64,000 nt of DNA, from assembly GCA_030847615.1 (NCBI GenBank), contig JAUMIR010000005.1, positions 58,617,001 to 58,681,000 of the forward strand, given 5' to 3'. This document shows positions 10,673 to 21,832 of this stretch, in pieces; position 1 is the stretch's first letter; every line of letters starts with the position of its first letter. The translations under genes were made by a program, and so were the position numbers. Source of the stretch: Gambelia wislizenii (Eukaryota; Chordata; Lepidosauria; Squamata; Crotaphytidae). The notes under the pieces were generated by a model. The model had not been told where the DNA came from, made no database searches, and saw nothing but the letters and a program-made list of their open reading frames with translations.

Positions 10673-11543
10673 TTGCTTTCAATATGAAAACACAACAAGA
10701 GTTATCGCATGCTGTTCGCCTCATCCCTGAAAAAAGGAAGGGGGGGGAATGAGGCTCTGTGGCAAAGAGAGCTCAGTGGAAGCATTTGCTCCAAGTACAG
10801 AGGGAGGGGGAGTAAGGCGCCCAGCCTTGTGGCTGGTGGGGTATGGATTCAACCTCCCCTGCCCCCGTGCCATCGCCCCAGTACCAGCTCTATGGGGAGT
10901 CCTCTACCCTTCCTGGAGTCCCCCATCGCCCCTGCAGTGCCTCTATGAGCAGGGGGGATGGTTGTTTCAGCCGCGGCGCCAATTGTGGCGGGCTTGACCC
11001 CGGTTCCTGCGGGGTTCTCCTGAACGCTTCCCAGCGTTGCCGCCAACACCATGCTGAACGCCCGTGGCACGCTCTCTGAGCGGTGCTGGACTCTCTTGGT
11101 GCTTCTGACCGCACTGGCTCGCTCCAAGAGCGGCTCTGGCGGATCAGCTGGTGATGCTCCCCTCCACTGCCCCATTCCCCAGGGCCCGTTGTCACTCACT
11201 GCGGCCGCCTCCCTGGCGGCAGTTGGGGCTGGGGTCCTTCAGTGTTTGGGGGGGTAGCCCGGCAACACCAACGCGGCGGATGGCTCCCCGCTCCTGGGGG
11301 CGTTCCACACCACCTCCTCCTTGAGGGGCCGCGTGGTGGCCTCCTCCCAGTCAGCTCCTAGCCCATCAGGGTGGAGCAGGACTGGGGTGCTGACGGTGGC
11401 TGCTGAGGTGGGTGTCTTCTCACCCTTTTTCGGCTTCTTCTTACTGCCTCCGTTCTTGCCGCTGCTGGCTTTGCTGTTGTACTATTGCTGCTGCTGTTGC
11501 TCATACTGCCGCCCTCCCTTCCATGGCCACAAATGCTGTTGTT

Positions 11544-11545
11544 GC

Positions 11546-11576
<31 letters not shown>

Positions 11577-11577
11577 G
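11544..11577. repeat. (ATT)n microsatellite
   Basis: About ten 'att' units, followed by a pyrimidine-rich tract to 11620, inside the 5' part of the DIRS element. Confidence 0.9.
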
Positions 11578-11720
11578 GATTTCCCTTTTTTTTCTTTTTC
11601 TTTCTTTTCTTTTTTTTTAAGAGACAAAAAAGGGATCCAAGATGGCTCTGGCCATGTGGAGGGAGGGAGGTCAGGAGAAACAAAACCACATGTCCTACCA
11701 GGAGCGTAGGCAGGAAACAG

Positions 11721-11838
11721 ACTGGCTAGCTGGGGGTCGTCCCTCCCAGATGACCTCACCAGTAGGCAGTCCTAAAAAAGTTGTTCCCTGCCTACTAGGA
11801 GCAAATGGGGAGGAACTACCCAAGCAAGCTGGATGCTC
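11721..11838. repeat. DIRS inverted terminal repeat, right
   Basis: Reverse complement of 6174-6291, almost identical. The outer extension (11839-11862, ending 'cccactgggaaa') differs from the left one and reappears in the internal complementary region. Confidence 0.9.
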
Positions 11839-11862
11839 TGAAATCCTCCCCACTGGGAAATG

Positions 11863-12524
11863 TTAGCGATCAAAACTTGTCCCTTTCACATGCCAAGTAT
11901 GTGCTTTTACTAGCGCTCAGGTCCTTCCTCAAAAGCATAGTCAGGTTTCCCACTCTACCCAGGCTTATTCAGGATTTCAGCCTAGAATTTCTGACATCCT
12001 AAGAAAGAAACATACTGCTGTCAGTCCATATGACTATTATTGTATCATTATGATTTTTAAGTATTCTTCCATATTCTTTGTATCATCAACATTTTGAATG
12101 TTTTGTTAAGAACAGAAAAATCTAGCAAAGCAACCAAATAAGTCTTCCTATACACAGCTCAAAACACCATCCCTTACAGCTTTGCTGTACTGTAATTCTC
12201 ATCCTCTAGAAACGTTTCTTTTATTTCTATACTAGGAGATATTCTGTCTTTACTGGATCTTACTCCCTAGTAAATTAGTTCAGGATTGCAGCCTGAATAA
12301 TAATTTTCATATGACCAGAATCTGGGAAGAAAATAGTATATGTCAATTTGGAAAGTGTCCACTAGTTCCTTGACAGTAGTCATGGATTACTGGTCATTAT
12401 GTCAGCCGGCTAATCTTATCTAAACTTTTAATGAAACGTTTGCCTCAAGACCTTTCACAAGATATCCAGATTACTGCCTACAACACGCACATGAAAATGT
12501 GCAACACAGAATTAGTTTATATAT
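11863..12524. other. No recognised gene
   Basis: AT-rich sequence between the DIRS and Tigger elements. Nothing identifiable. Confidence 0.4.
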
Positions 12525-12526
12525 TA

Positions 12527-12851
12527 CAGGTTGAGTATCCCTTATCTGGAATTACAAAATCTGAAATACTCCAAAATCCAAAGTTGTCTATATGAGTGGC
12601 TGTGATAGTGACACCTTTGCTTTCTGATGGTTCAATGTATACAAACTTTGTTTCATGCACAAAATTATTAAAAATACTATATATAAAATTACCTTCAAGC
12701 TAAGTGCATAAGATGTATATGAAACATAAATGAATTTTGTGTTTAGATTTGGGTCCCATCTCTAAGATATCTCATTATGTATATGCAAGTATTCCAAAAT
12801 CTGAAAAAATCCACAAAAAGGAACACTACTGGTCCCAAGCATTTCAACCTG
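12527..12851. mobile_element. Tigger-type non-autonomous DNA transposon
   Basis: Starts CAGGTTGAGTATCCCTTATC and ends in atttcaacctg, flanked by TA (12525-12526, 12852-12853). The CAG...CTG ends with TA target are typical of pogo/Tigger elements. The interior ('gacacctttgctttctgatg', 'tgtttcatgcacaaaattat', 'agatatctcattatgtatat') resembles, from memory, a Tigger family of placental mammals. Confidence 0.8.
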
Positions 12852-12853
12852 TA

Positions 12854-14540
12854 CTATGACATTAAAGCTTCTGTTGCTGTTTTTTTTTAAATTAAAATCA
12901 CTCCATTGCTTCTGATCCATGTGGCAAGTCAAATGAAGTAGTACCCGTGCAGGGTGAGCAATATTCAAAGACACTGGAGTACCCTCTTCAATTGTTGACT
13001 TACTTGGCTTGGTTCATCAGAGGTAACAATTCCTCCTGAGTAACACAGGCATTGGTGCCTCAGAAAAGACAGGAAAAAATACAGAAAAAAGCACCTGTGT
13101 TGTCCTAAAAAGCATTTTAAAAGCACAGGGAATTTTATCAATTAAAATCACATATTTGATTGTTCCCCTGTGGTAACCATCTCCTACATCTGAAAGCTGA
13201 CATGTGAAAGAAAGGGGCTTTAGCTTGGCATGCAGTCTTTGTGACATTTGTTAGCATTATAACATGCACAAAGCACCCACAATTTGAATCCTATGTCTTT
13301 TCCTAGCATTTTATTCTGGTCCAAACGTGCACAAAGTGCTCAGTCGGCCTGCTTGATTTTAGATAGATAGCATCTAGTGTTATTAATCATGGGTTGTATA
13401 ACTACCCACTGTTGAATAACTATATATATCTGCATTGTAGAAGCCCTCCTTTATAGATTTTCTCATTAAAAAAGACTGAAGAAGGAGAAAAAACAGAAGC
13501 TGCACCATGAAAATATATTGCACACTCCCCATTTTATTGTGCATATATGCACAATAAAAGCCTTGTCTTATAACACCCCCTGTATCAAAAATATGATGCC
13601 TTTTCTCTCTCATTCTTCAAAACTTTTTAGCATAATATACAACGATTAAGCAAGAGTAGGTGTGAAAGCTTATAATGAAACAGCATCAACAATTCCTGTT
13701 ATCTATTGCCTCTACTTGCAGGCAAACATTTAAGGATTTATTGTCATAAAACTAATTTGAAATTTTCTAAAAGATATGGAAACAAAGAGGGCAAAGGCAA
13801 ATGCACTTCTGTACTAAAATCAAATAAATATTCAAAGGTTACAAAAGATACTTATTTAGCAGAGCAAGGAGGCCAAGTAAGAGAATTACATTTTAACCAT
13901 AAGACAGTCTTGTCTTCAATAAAGCTTTCTTGAAACCTTACTGTTCCATGCCCTTGAGGAAGAACTGAACATACAGATCAACAGCACATTTGTTCACACT
14001 AAATGAGTGAGGCCAAGATTGAGATTATTTTTGATGTTCCTTAACAAGAAGTGGAGAACATGCACACATTTTTTTAAAAGGCAAGCTTTGTCTAGAATCT
14101 CACAGGGAAATGACATGAAATTATCTCCAAGTCAGCTGCATGAAGCCATGCTTCAGTAGTAGGGCATGTAATTAAGATCCACAGCTGCCCAAAAGGAGGC
14201 ATCATGTCCCCAACCAATAACATATCCATACAGTTCCCATCCACCTCCTAGAGGAGAATATTATTACAGACATGCTGACTTATGCAAAAAAAAATCCTTT
14301 TTAAAGCTATTTCTAGGCCTTTAAGGGCATTAAACACAAACCATTGTACCCAATCATACCCACACAAAACAATCATACCCAATAATAAAACATACCCATT
14401 AATCCAGCTAATATAATCAAGAAAAGCCAACAATAATACCATCTAGCCAAGACACTATAAAATATAAAGCACAATTACAGCTAAAGCCAAGAACAGTCTT
14501 TTTAAAACAAACTTAGGGAAATGCTAGTAAGAACAAGTAC
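12854..14540. other. No recognised gene
   Basis: AT-rich, unique-looking sequence. Open frames are short and of biased composition. Confidence 0.4.
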
Positions 14541-14689
14541 TGCATATTCTGGCGAATAAGATGACTGGGCGCATAAGACGACCCCCCCCAATTTTTAAGT
14601 TAAAATATAGACTTTGCCCCCCCGCCGGTCCAGCCAGCCACCTGGCTGGAAAGCCTGCCCCCCACCAGCCAGCCAGCTCAGTGGCTGTA

Positions 14690-14962
14690 GATGATGGAAT
14701 AGTCTGTGAAATTAAAGGACTGAGAACAGCTAAAAAAGCATGGGATACTTTGAAAAATCTCTGTGGTGTTCAATCTTTGGAAAGTAAGGTTTCATTGATA
14801 ATGAAGTTGGTTAATATGAAGCTATCAAATCCCAAATTTTTGAATGAGTACATTAATGATTTTAGAGCCACACTGGCAGACTTGCAAACTCCTGGAGAGG
14901 AAATCCCCAAAACTATGCAAATGGAAATCTTCCTTGCAAGTTTACCAAAATACAATCCCTAA
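14690..14962 (+). pseudogene. Ty1/Copia-type gag fragment
   Basis: The plus frame from about 14690 to a TAA at 14960-14962 reads KGLRTAKKAWDTLKNLCGVQ, then KLVNMKLSNPKFLNEYINDF, then EEIPKTMQMEIFLASLPKY. This is the pattern of the Copia gag polypeptide family (AWD.L early, a conserved L.M..., G.EI......LL.SLP.Y at the end). Capsid-like gag forms the particle of LTR retrotransposons. Only one domain remains, without protease, integrase or LTRs. Copia elements are scarce in vertebrates. Confidence 0.65.
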
Positions 14963-14969
14963 ATGGAGG

Positions 14970-15100
14970 GCAATTAACACTTCAAAGGCAAAGCAGTCAT
15001 TCTCACAGCAAGGGGAAGGATCTGCTGGGGAAACTGCCCAGGGAATTTAACACTTCAAAGACAAGGCAGTCATTCTCACAGCAGGGGAAAAGATCTGCTG
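14970..15100. repeat. Tandem duplication after the Copia gag frame
   Basis: Two copies of 'aacacttcaaaggcaaagca' followed by 'gtcattctcacagca' and 'ggatctgctgg', about 74 bp apart, starting near 14973 and 15047. The second copy differs at a few bases. Confidence 0.8.
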
Positions 15101-15366
15101 GACATATAAGATGACCCCTCCACTTTTGAGGAGATTTTCAAGTGTTAAAAAGCAGTCTTATACACAGGTAAGCCTTAAGGATTTCCAAAAAGTGTGGTAC
15201 AATGGGGTCCAAAGGACCCCAGAAAGGAAGCCATTCTAGCTCTGTGGGGCCACTGAAGGAAAGGCTCTCTCATGTAACTGCCCAATGAACTGCCCACAAA
15301 GGCAGAACTTGGAAAATATTTTTTTGGACTACAGCTTCAGAATCCCCCGGCTAGCATGGCCAAGAC

Positions 15367-15369
<3 letters not shown>

Positions 15370-15400
<31 letters not shown>

Positions 15401-15612
15401 ATGCCTTCAAGTCACTTGTTGACTTATGGCAACCTCATCAATGAGTACCCAGCTTGTTGGGGACAATTAGCTAACACATTGTAAACCGCTTAGGGAGTGC
15501 TTTGCACATTTGCACTGCTAAGTGCTATAGAAATATAAATGCTATTGCTATTGCTATCAATTTTATAGGGTTTTCTTAGGATGTAATACTCAAGTGGCTT
15601 TGCCAGTTCCTT
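15370..15612 (-). repeat. SINE tail with (TG)n, split by a Sauria-type SINE
   Basis: The segment has (TG)n, 'gcatgccttcaagtcac', 'gacttatggcaacctcatca', then after an interruption 'ttttatagggttttctta' and 'gccagttccttc'. It matches the 3' half of the 5S-derived SINE at 29.6 kb. The interruption is the element at 15443-15555. Confidence 0.65.
15443..15555 (+). mobile_element. Sauria-type SINE, 5'-truncated
   Basis: Contains 'gagtacccagcttgttgggg', 'cattgtaaaccgcttaggga' and a 'gctattgctattgct' tail, as in the fuller copy at 49.4 kb. It is flanked by the 6-bp direct repeat atcaat (15437-15442, 15556-15561). Confidence 0.85.
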
Positions 15613-15989
15613 CGTGGATAACATATTAATGTGCATTTTATGTACACCAATAGTGATATAGAGTGATAGTCAAATGAAAGCTGCTTCACAGAACAGCCAT
15701 CTGCAGAAAGAGGCTTGCCACATCTATGTAGTTTTTGACAATTTACTTCATGCCATTGCAAGCTCTAGCAGTTGCAGCAGTATTAACGCTATCTCAAGCA
15801 GCTAGTCATTGAAGAACTGAGGCACTCAATCCAGTGTGGCAGTGTTTCTCATACCACATTTTGGCTACAACTGTTCCTTTTTCCCTTGTAAACTCATAAT
15901 GGACTGCTAGCCAATGGCATGCAGACTGGCACTGGTTCATGGACCACCTTTTGAGAACTGCTGTATGATAGGGATCCCATTCTCATTAC

Positions 15990-16195
15990 TCAGCTATACT
16001 GCTATTATTCCACTTAAACTGCCATGGTTCAATCCTAGGGAATCCTGGGATTTGTAGTTTGGTGAGGCACTGGAGTGCTTTGGCTGAGAATTTAAAATGT
16101 GCCTCTCTAAACTGCCAAACCCAGGATTCCATAAGACAGAACCATGGCAATTAAGGTGGAATCATAGCTCTATAACTGTGTAGTGTGAATGGCCC
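15990..16195. mobile_element. Palindromic MITE, copy 1
   Basis: Imperfect inverted repeat around 'gaatcctgggatttgtagtt' on the left and 'aacccaggattccataaga' on the right, with 'aaactgccatggttcaat' mirrored by 'accatggcaattaaggtgg'. Copies recur at 25.7 and 42.45 kb. The family is not named. Confidence 0.65.
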
Positions 16196-17446
16196 ACACA
16201 TAAGTGAATGCCTAGTTACAGCCTCAATGATGAGTGGAAGTATAATTTTAAAAAAATACTTCTACTGCTTATTAATTGAATGGATGGAAGGAGGATTTTC
16301 TGAGGTAAAACTTAAAATTGAAACCATCTACTCAAACCTTTAATTCTCTCAGGAGCAACTGACTAGAAGCAATGAAGGATAAGCTTGCAAGTTTGCAGAT
16401 ATACATTAACTAATCAGTTTAATCATATCCTACTTTCTTCCTCAGTCTAGGATTCAAGGTGACAGGATAAAATAAAATACAAGTATCACCACATATCAAT
16501 AAAGCATACAAAAATAAAGGTTAATTGAATTAAAACATATTTTATATAGATATACATGATATACAGTATATGTTTACAGATATACATTCGAGATTCTATG
16601 AGATGTTATGTTTAAATGTAGACTAAATATGCAGGAAGAAATAATATGAAAGTAGCTATGACCCCTTTCACAGAGGTGGGAATGCAGTTGTACTTGTTGC
16701 ACCTGTGTCTACCACTCAGCCAGTTTTAGAAATCTAGCCATCTGTGGGAACACTAAATTGTACTTATTTCACTCATCATGTATCCTAACACACAGCACAC
16801 TTCCTGTACAGAAATAGCATGCTGCAATTCTCACTCATCTTAGCTATCACATTACTCAAAACTTATCAAGCCACCTCTGTACTGCTTATTTTAAAACATT
16901 CAGAGTCTTGGTATCCTAGCCCACACAACTTCACAACTAGTCCCTTCCTCTTTGCCCACAACTGCAGAATCTAGCAGGTCAAACTTTTCCTAACATGAAA
17001 ATATAATGGTAGGAAAAATATGATACCGGCTTTATTTGTAATATATTAGGCTGAATAGTAACAGGGAAGGTGTGACATGTGGATTTGAGGTGATTTTTGA
17101 CCAAAAAACCACCTCAAATTAAAACACCTGTTTTCATAAAAGCACTTATGCATGAATTCTCTGCTGACTCCAAAGCCCCCCAAAGTCTCCCAACCACCAA
17201 TTTTGGGAGGCTGATTTTAAGAAAATCTTCTACCTGAAAGCTGCCCCAAGTGCATGAAAATCACTTGTAGACATGGCAGTTGGGTTTCTTCCCCAACTGT
17301 TTTTGGCCCCAAACTGGCTAAGAATGGGAACTGGACGTGACATGATGTCACTTCTGGTGCACTGTGCTGGTACAGTCTGCGGGGGTGTAAACTGGCCCAC
17401 CCTCACTTCCAGCAAAGTTGCCCATCCCTGCACTATGGTGTATATT
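16196..17446. other. No recognised gene
   Basis: AT-rich with no coding. A possible old DNA-element remnant lies at about 17,080-17,240, where 'ggtgatttttgaccaaaaa' meets 'aaaaccacctcaaa'. Confidence 0.35.
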
Positions 17447-17532
17447 TACAGTTGACCCTTGGTATTCACTGGGGTTTGGTCCCAGGACCCATTGTGGATA
17501 CCAAAATCCATGGATACTCAAGTCCCATTATA

Positions 17533-17918
17533 TACTCTCTCTCTGGCTTTTCTTTGCAAACAAAGATTCAGGAAGGGCTCATCCTGCACTTTCTGCAAGC
17601 GCGCTGATGACTGAAAAGGCCAATCCGAGATAAACGAGTCCGGTTGCAGAAAGCACAGCAGAAGGTATCCTTGGGTGATGCTTCTGGGTTGTGATTCTTT
17701 CTGCGTTGTTGTTTCTCTTCAAGACTTGTTCGGCATGAGTTCTCGTATAAGGCTGCAGCATTGTGGATAGTGCGTCTCCATGTAAGCTGCTCTGATAGCC
17801 TTGTGGCTCAAGAGCAGGGTATAAATAACTAATAAAACAAAACAAAACAAAACAAAACAAAACATTGTTGGTGATCAATTTGGCTGAGCCTTAGATGTTG
17901 TTTCAGGGAGTCCTTGTA
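17533..17918 (-). pseudogene. LINE 3' fragment inside the Tigger element
   Basis: Same family as 3652-4167. The minus frame 17579-17878 includes HGDALSTMLQPYTRTHAEQV and onward. It starts with the same 3' end ('ctctctctggcttttctttg') as the 3.65-kb copy. It is itself interrupted at 17782-17864. Confidence 0.85.
17782..17864 (+). mobile_element. Short LINE/SINE tail inserted in the LINE
   Basis: 'taagctgctctgatagcctt', 'gagcagggtataaataact', then (AAAAC)n at 17837-17864. A near-identical tail followed by (AAAT)n lies at 24372-24442, so this is a short, heavily 5'-truncated retroelement end. Confidence 0.7.
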
Positions 17919-18061
17919 TATCCAATGGTGTAGTAAAATGGTGCCCCTTATATAAAATGGCAAAATTAAGATTTGTTTTTTTTGGGGGGGGGGAATATTT
18001 TCAAGCCATTGGTGGTAGAATCTGTAGATACAGAATCCATGGATATGGAGAGCCGGCTGTA

Positions 18062-19470
18062 TTCCTATGGCTCTAGGTCAATGCGAATACCCTTGCAACA
18101 TTTAAATTTCAGTTAAAAAACATGAAACGTTCATGATTATCAATGCTGATCTGCCACCCAGTGTGTAAAATCACTTATCCCAAATGTGACTTCCTGGAGT
18201 TATAATGTATCAGAACTTTACATATATTAAACATTGCAAAGATATCTACATCTATCCCAGATCCAGTTGCTAGGCTGAAACACTGATTTTTTGACCTAAA
18301 TAAATCTACCGGTATTCAGAAAAATGTCTGGTGGAGTTCGGTGGAATTCACTCCTATGCAAGCAGATACAGGAATGCATGCACCTTGGGAGTATTTTTTA
18401 CCCCATAAGGCATGAAAAAGTAAATGGTGCTTACATAGCAAGTAGCCAGTCTCACAGTTTTGGTATCACTGTTTACATTATCCTCACCAACTATCAATAA
18501 TGCTTCATGAATCTGATGGAATGAATGGACATTAGAAATGCTATGATGCTATTATTGCATCTGCCGCAATCTGTTAATCTTTACAGGTGCTACAAAACTT
18601 TACACAGTTTTTGATGCAATAGACTAGCATGGCTGGAATTTATTTTACTAGCATGTACAGTGAGATATGACTGGAGAGAAATAATTTCCTCTTCTTTAAT
18701 GTCTGCACGCCCAATACTCATTTTAAAAGGCATACAATCATCCTGTATTTAGGAGATGGGTTGTTAGACAGGGCAGTAAAAATACTGTAAGAAGTCACAG
18801 CAAGGTTGATTTATCGGATATCTGGGGTTCCTAGATAACAGCATCCTGCTCTGTACACAATGTACTGAGAGCATTGCATAACAAGGAAGAAAAAGACAGG
18901 AGGGAGAATGAATTACACACTATTCTGAACTCTGTGTAATCACCCCTGAAACTATCATTACAGTAATGTGGATAGAAGGAGACCAATAGGGGCACATAAG
19001 CTATGTGTCAGAAGTGGATGTTTCAAAATCCTTAAATATAAGTATAAGATTTTTTTTTTAAAGCTGTGGTTGTGAAATAAATGACATAACAATAACGACA
19101 TATCACATAGCCACACCAATCCTAAGTGAGGACGGGGGTGTTCAGTGTTAGGTTGCCTACTACAGCCTCCTCCAACATGTTGTTCTGGGGGATTCTGGGA
19201 GTTGTACTCCAACATATCTTGAGTGCAACAGATTGAGGAAGCCTCTTCTACCACATGCAGGGTAAACAACAGGGTGTGTATGTTGACTCACTTCTTCCTC
19301 TCGCAGATTTTTCATTGTAGCAGTTCTATTCTTTCCATCACAGTAATTTCAACAGAAAAGGAAACATGCCAGCTTCAGGCTGGGATAGGTAAGCAACCTG
19401 ACCCTGGAGCTACCAGGTGAATGAAAGCTGTGTTTTTCCTATTCTGGAATGTCTCATTTCTTTTTAGCTG
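18062..19470. other. Mostly unrecognised; one short palindromic remnant
   Basis: AT-rich non-coding. At 19160-19245 'gggggattctgggagttgta' and 'ctccaacat' belong to a small inverted-repeat DNA element also seen at 54.4 and 61.9 kb. Confidence 0.4.
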
Positions 19471-19475
19471 TGTGT

Positions 19476-19695
19476 TATTCTTGTGTGTCTTCAAGTCATT
19501 TCTGATTTATGGTGACCCTAAGGTATACAGGGTTTTCTTGGCAAGATTTGTTCAGAGGGGGTTTGCCATTGCCTTTCTCTGAGGCTAAAAGAGTGTGATT
19601 TGTGCAAGGTCATCCAGTGGGTTTACATAGCTGAGCAGAGCTTTGAACTCTGGTCTGCTGTAGTTCTAGTTCAGTACTACACCAAGCTGGCTCTC
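19476..19695 (-). mobile_element. tRNA-related SINE, antisense
   Basis: Begins 'gtgtgtcttcaagtcatttc' and 'gatttatggtgaccctaagg', then 'ggttttcttggcaagatttg', 'gtgtgatttgtgcaaggtca', and ends 'actacaccaagctggctctc'. In reverse the head resembles a tRNA-derived promoter ('gagccagcttggtgtagt', with a B-box-like region near 19645-19655). A partial copy is at 33.80-33.95 kb. Confidence 0.8.
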
Positions 19696-19749
19696 AATAA
19701 CAAGAGGACCAGCAGCTGCATACTACACAAGTAACATAGCATGCGTCTA

Positions 19750-20355
19750 TATGATTTTTTAAAAAAAATCATTTGGGGGTAAAAAATTCGAATAGGCAGC
19801 CGTTTGTATGCATACGATCCGCTTACATGATTTTTTTACCCCCCTAAACTCCGTATGAGCCCCCTTTCCCAGCTGGCTGGAGCGAGCAAGCCAAGTGGCG
19901 GTTTTAAATCTCCCGCCGTTTTTTTTTTTTAAATTTAAAAAGGTGCCTGCTTTGTGGACATTCAGTTTTCCCTATTTACAAAGTAAAATAAAAATAAATA
20001 TATATAAAATTCACCGACTTACTGGACTCTCGCTTAGCCAGGAATCCAACATGGCGGCCGCTCCCAATTCCCCTCCTCGTTAGCCCTGCCCCCTCTACTC
20101 GGCCAGCCAATCAGATTACACTGCCTGTTCGTATGTGTGCAAACGGGGTGTACAGACCATCAGGCATTCAAACGGCTGTACGTATTTTATGCCGAGATCT
20201 GCTAATCCTCCTGCACGCCGAATCCACGTAGTTTAAGGGGGAATTAGCTAGCTCCCCTTCTCAATGACACATATGAATCTGAATGGCTGTGTGTACGGAA
20301 GAACGATCTTCCGAACGGCATATGTATTTTTTTTACCGTGTAGATGGGACCATAA
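19750..20355. mobile_element. CpG-rich non-autonomous DNA element
   Basis: Left end 'gcgtctatatgatttttt' and right end 'tttttttaccgtgtagatgg' are imperfectly inverted. The interior is CpG-rich with a CCAAT box ('cagccaatcagatta', 20103-20117) and a small palindrome 'cggaagaacgatcttccg'. It shares this plan with elements at 35.7 and 55.6 kb. No transposase. Confidence 0.5.
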
Positions 20356-20359
20356 CAGT

Positions 20360-21830
20360 TACTTTGCCCCTATATCAAACCTAAATCATCAGCTCCCCTG
20401 TGAACTTATACAACCAAATCTTCTCAGAACTCCCTTACAATCCACTCAGAATACCTTTCCAGGATCTCCTCAGGAGAACTCGGTGTCTTACAACAGGATC
20501 TAAGGTCTAATAAGGTCTATGTCCCTTTAAAGGGACCATTAGGATGGGCGGAGGTACTGCCAAAATGTTGCGAAACATGTTCTGCCTAGTGATTCTAGAG
20601 TGTTCTGAGTGCTCTGCGCAGGCGCAGGAGTCACCCACTGTCTGTATTCACAGAAACCATGAAGATTTATTATTTATTACTTAATATTTAGTCACATTGG
20701 CCTAAATCTGATTGCTAGTCCTAATGAGAGTTAAACCCATTGAATCAATGGAATGTATATGTGTGTTGATTTGCCATTTTGAAATGGATTCAGTGGGTTT
20801 TCTCTAGCTGGGACTAGCTAATGGATTCAGACCATTATGTCTGGCACATATGTGTGTGTTTGTGTGTATTCTTACATTAGTACTAAAACAGTGGCTTTGC
20901 TGAATAAACCATGAAAATGTTAAACTACACATTTTCACAGTACCTGTGTGATAAAACATGCCCATCTGCTGATCACATTCTAATTGCTGCCCCTTTCATG
21001 TCATAAGTGAATCAGAAAAACCAACCTCATTATCTTATGTAGAAAACAAATAAAAACACCACCATCACATAATTCATGTGAAAACCTTTGATGCACAATG
21101 AAATATTACCAACTGGATCTGCCACAATTATATGACAAGGCTATAATTCAAAAGAACACAGATTTAAATTAAATTTCTAAGCTTGACACACCCACCTGTT
21201 GGTCTATGAAGCAGCATCGTGTGCAGTACCTGCTCCACCCCAAGATGAATAACAAGATGGTGCAGGAAAATTAATTAATTATGCCTGATCTAGAATCTCT
21301 CAAACAGGCATTATAAACACTATCTGCACCACACGCAAACTTATTGAGTGGCTAATCCAGTATTTATGATATTCTTTGTTACCACAATTTGTATTTTATG
21401 ACGCTGCTGTCTCCTAACTTAACACAGCTTAAAAGATTTATTTCAGACATCTACTGACACCAGCACTAAAACACTGGAAAAGAAGTGGTAGAAGACATTT
21501 TCAAGATACATCTTGCTCAGACAACCGTGTGTATACTCCAAAATGTAATCTCAGGATAACAGTGTTTCACAATAATACAGCAACATCAAAAATATTTAAG
21601 CTAACTCTGCATCTTCCTGATGTGGAAGGACTGGGATTCAAATTCGTTCTCTTGGAACCAGACCCCAAAATCCAGTAGCAAAGAGCCAAATCAAGAAAAC
21701 CTTTGGAATAGGAACCAAGTATTGCTGGACTCTAAACTTCCATCAGTCCAAGCCACCATGGCCAATGATAATGGGAGCTGTTGGAATTGGGCACAGGTTC
21801 CTAAGGGATGCAAAAGGTCTTGTTTAGAAG
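20360..21830. other. No recognised gene
   Basis: AT-rich. A CpG-containing patch at 20524-20640 includes 'ctttaaagggacc' and 'tgcgcaggcgcagg'. Otherwise nothing identifiable. Confidence 0.4.
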
Positions 21831-21832
21831 TA

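Larger units (their letters stand above)
9300..11560 (-). pseudogene. DIRS gag-like region, decayed and CpG-rich
   Basis: This occupies the gag position on the minus strand between the 5' terminal repeat and RT. It is GC-rich with many partial frames: 10849-11199 (116 codons), 11358-11759 (133 codons, including an Asn run from an (ATT)n repeat), and 9777-10115. None shows an intact gag domain. A ~197-bp tandem duplication lies inside (10202-10503). The assignment depends on position. Confidence 0.45.
6122..11862 (-). mobile_element. DIRS-type tyrosine-recombinase retrotransposon, nearly complete
   Basis: A ~5.74-kb element read on the minus strand. It has inverted terminal repeats (6174-6291 and 11721-11838), and next to its 3' terminus an internal complementary region (6455-6555) that joins the complements of both outer ends, the DIRS hallmark. 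In minus-strand order come a low-complexity gag-like region (about 11,560-9,300), RT (about 9,000-8,600), a likely RNase H (about 8,560-8,050) and a tyrosine recombinase (about 7,750-6,650). No target duplication is evident, as expected for recombinase-mediated integration. All coding regions are interrupted and catalytic residues are lost, so the copy is inactive. Confidence 0.85.
14548..15165. mobile_element. DNA-element pieces ('gcataagacgacccc' type) flanking a Copia gag insert
   Basis: The left piece 14548-14650 has 'ggcgaataagatgactgggc' then 'gcataagacgacccc'. The right piece 15095-15165 has 'gacatataagatgacccctc' and 'cttatacacaggtaag'. Such repeated 'gyrtaagacgac' motifs mark a widespread vertebrate DNA-transposon end; I cannot name the family. 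The middle is unrelated. Confidence 0.5.
17449..18059. mobile_element. Tigger/pogo-type element split by a LINE
   Basis: The left part 17449-17532 (cagttgacccttggtattca ... 'tcaagtcccattatata') and right part 17919-18059 ('ccaatggtgtagtaaaatgg' ... 'gagagccggctg') form one element when the LINE between is removed. TA flanks both ends. Confidence 0.85.

Noticed and set aside
11358..11759. 133-codon frame with an asparagine run
   Set aside because: The run is an (ATT)n microsatellite and the start lies in the DIRS terminal repeat. At most decayed gag leader.
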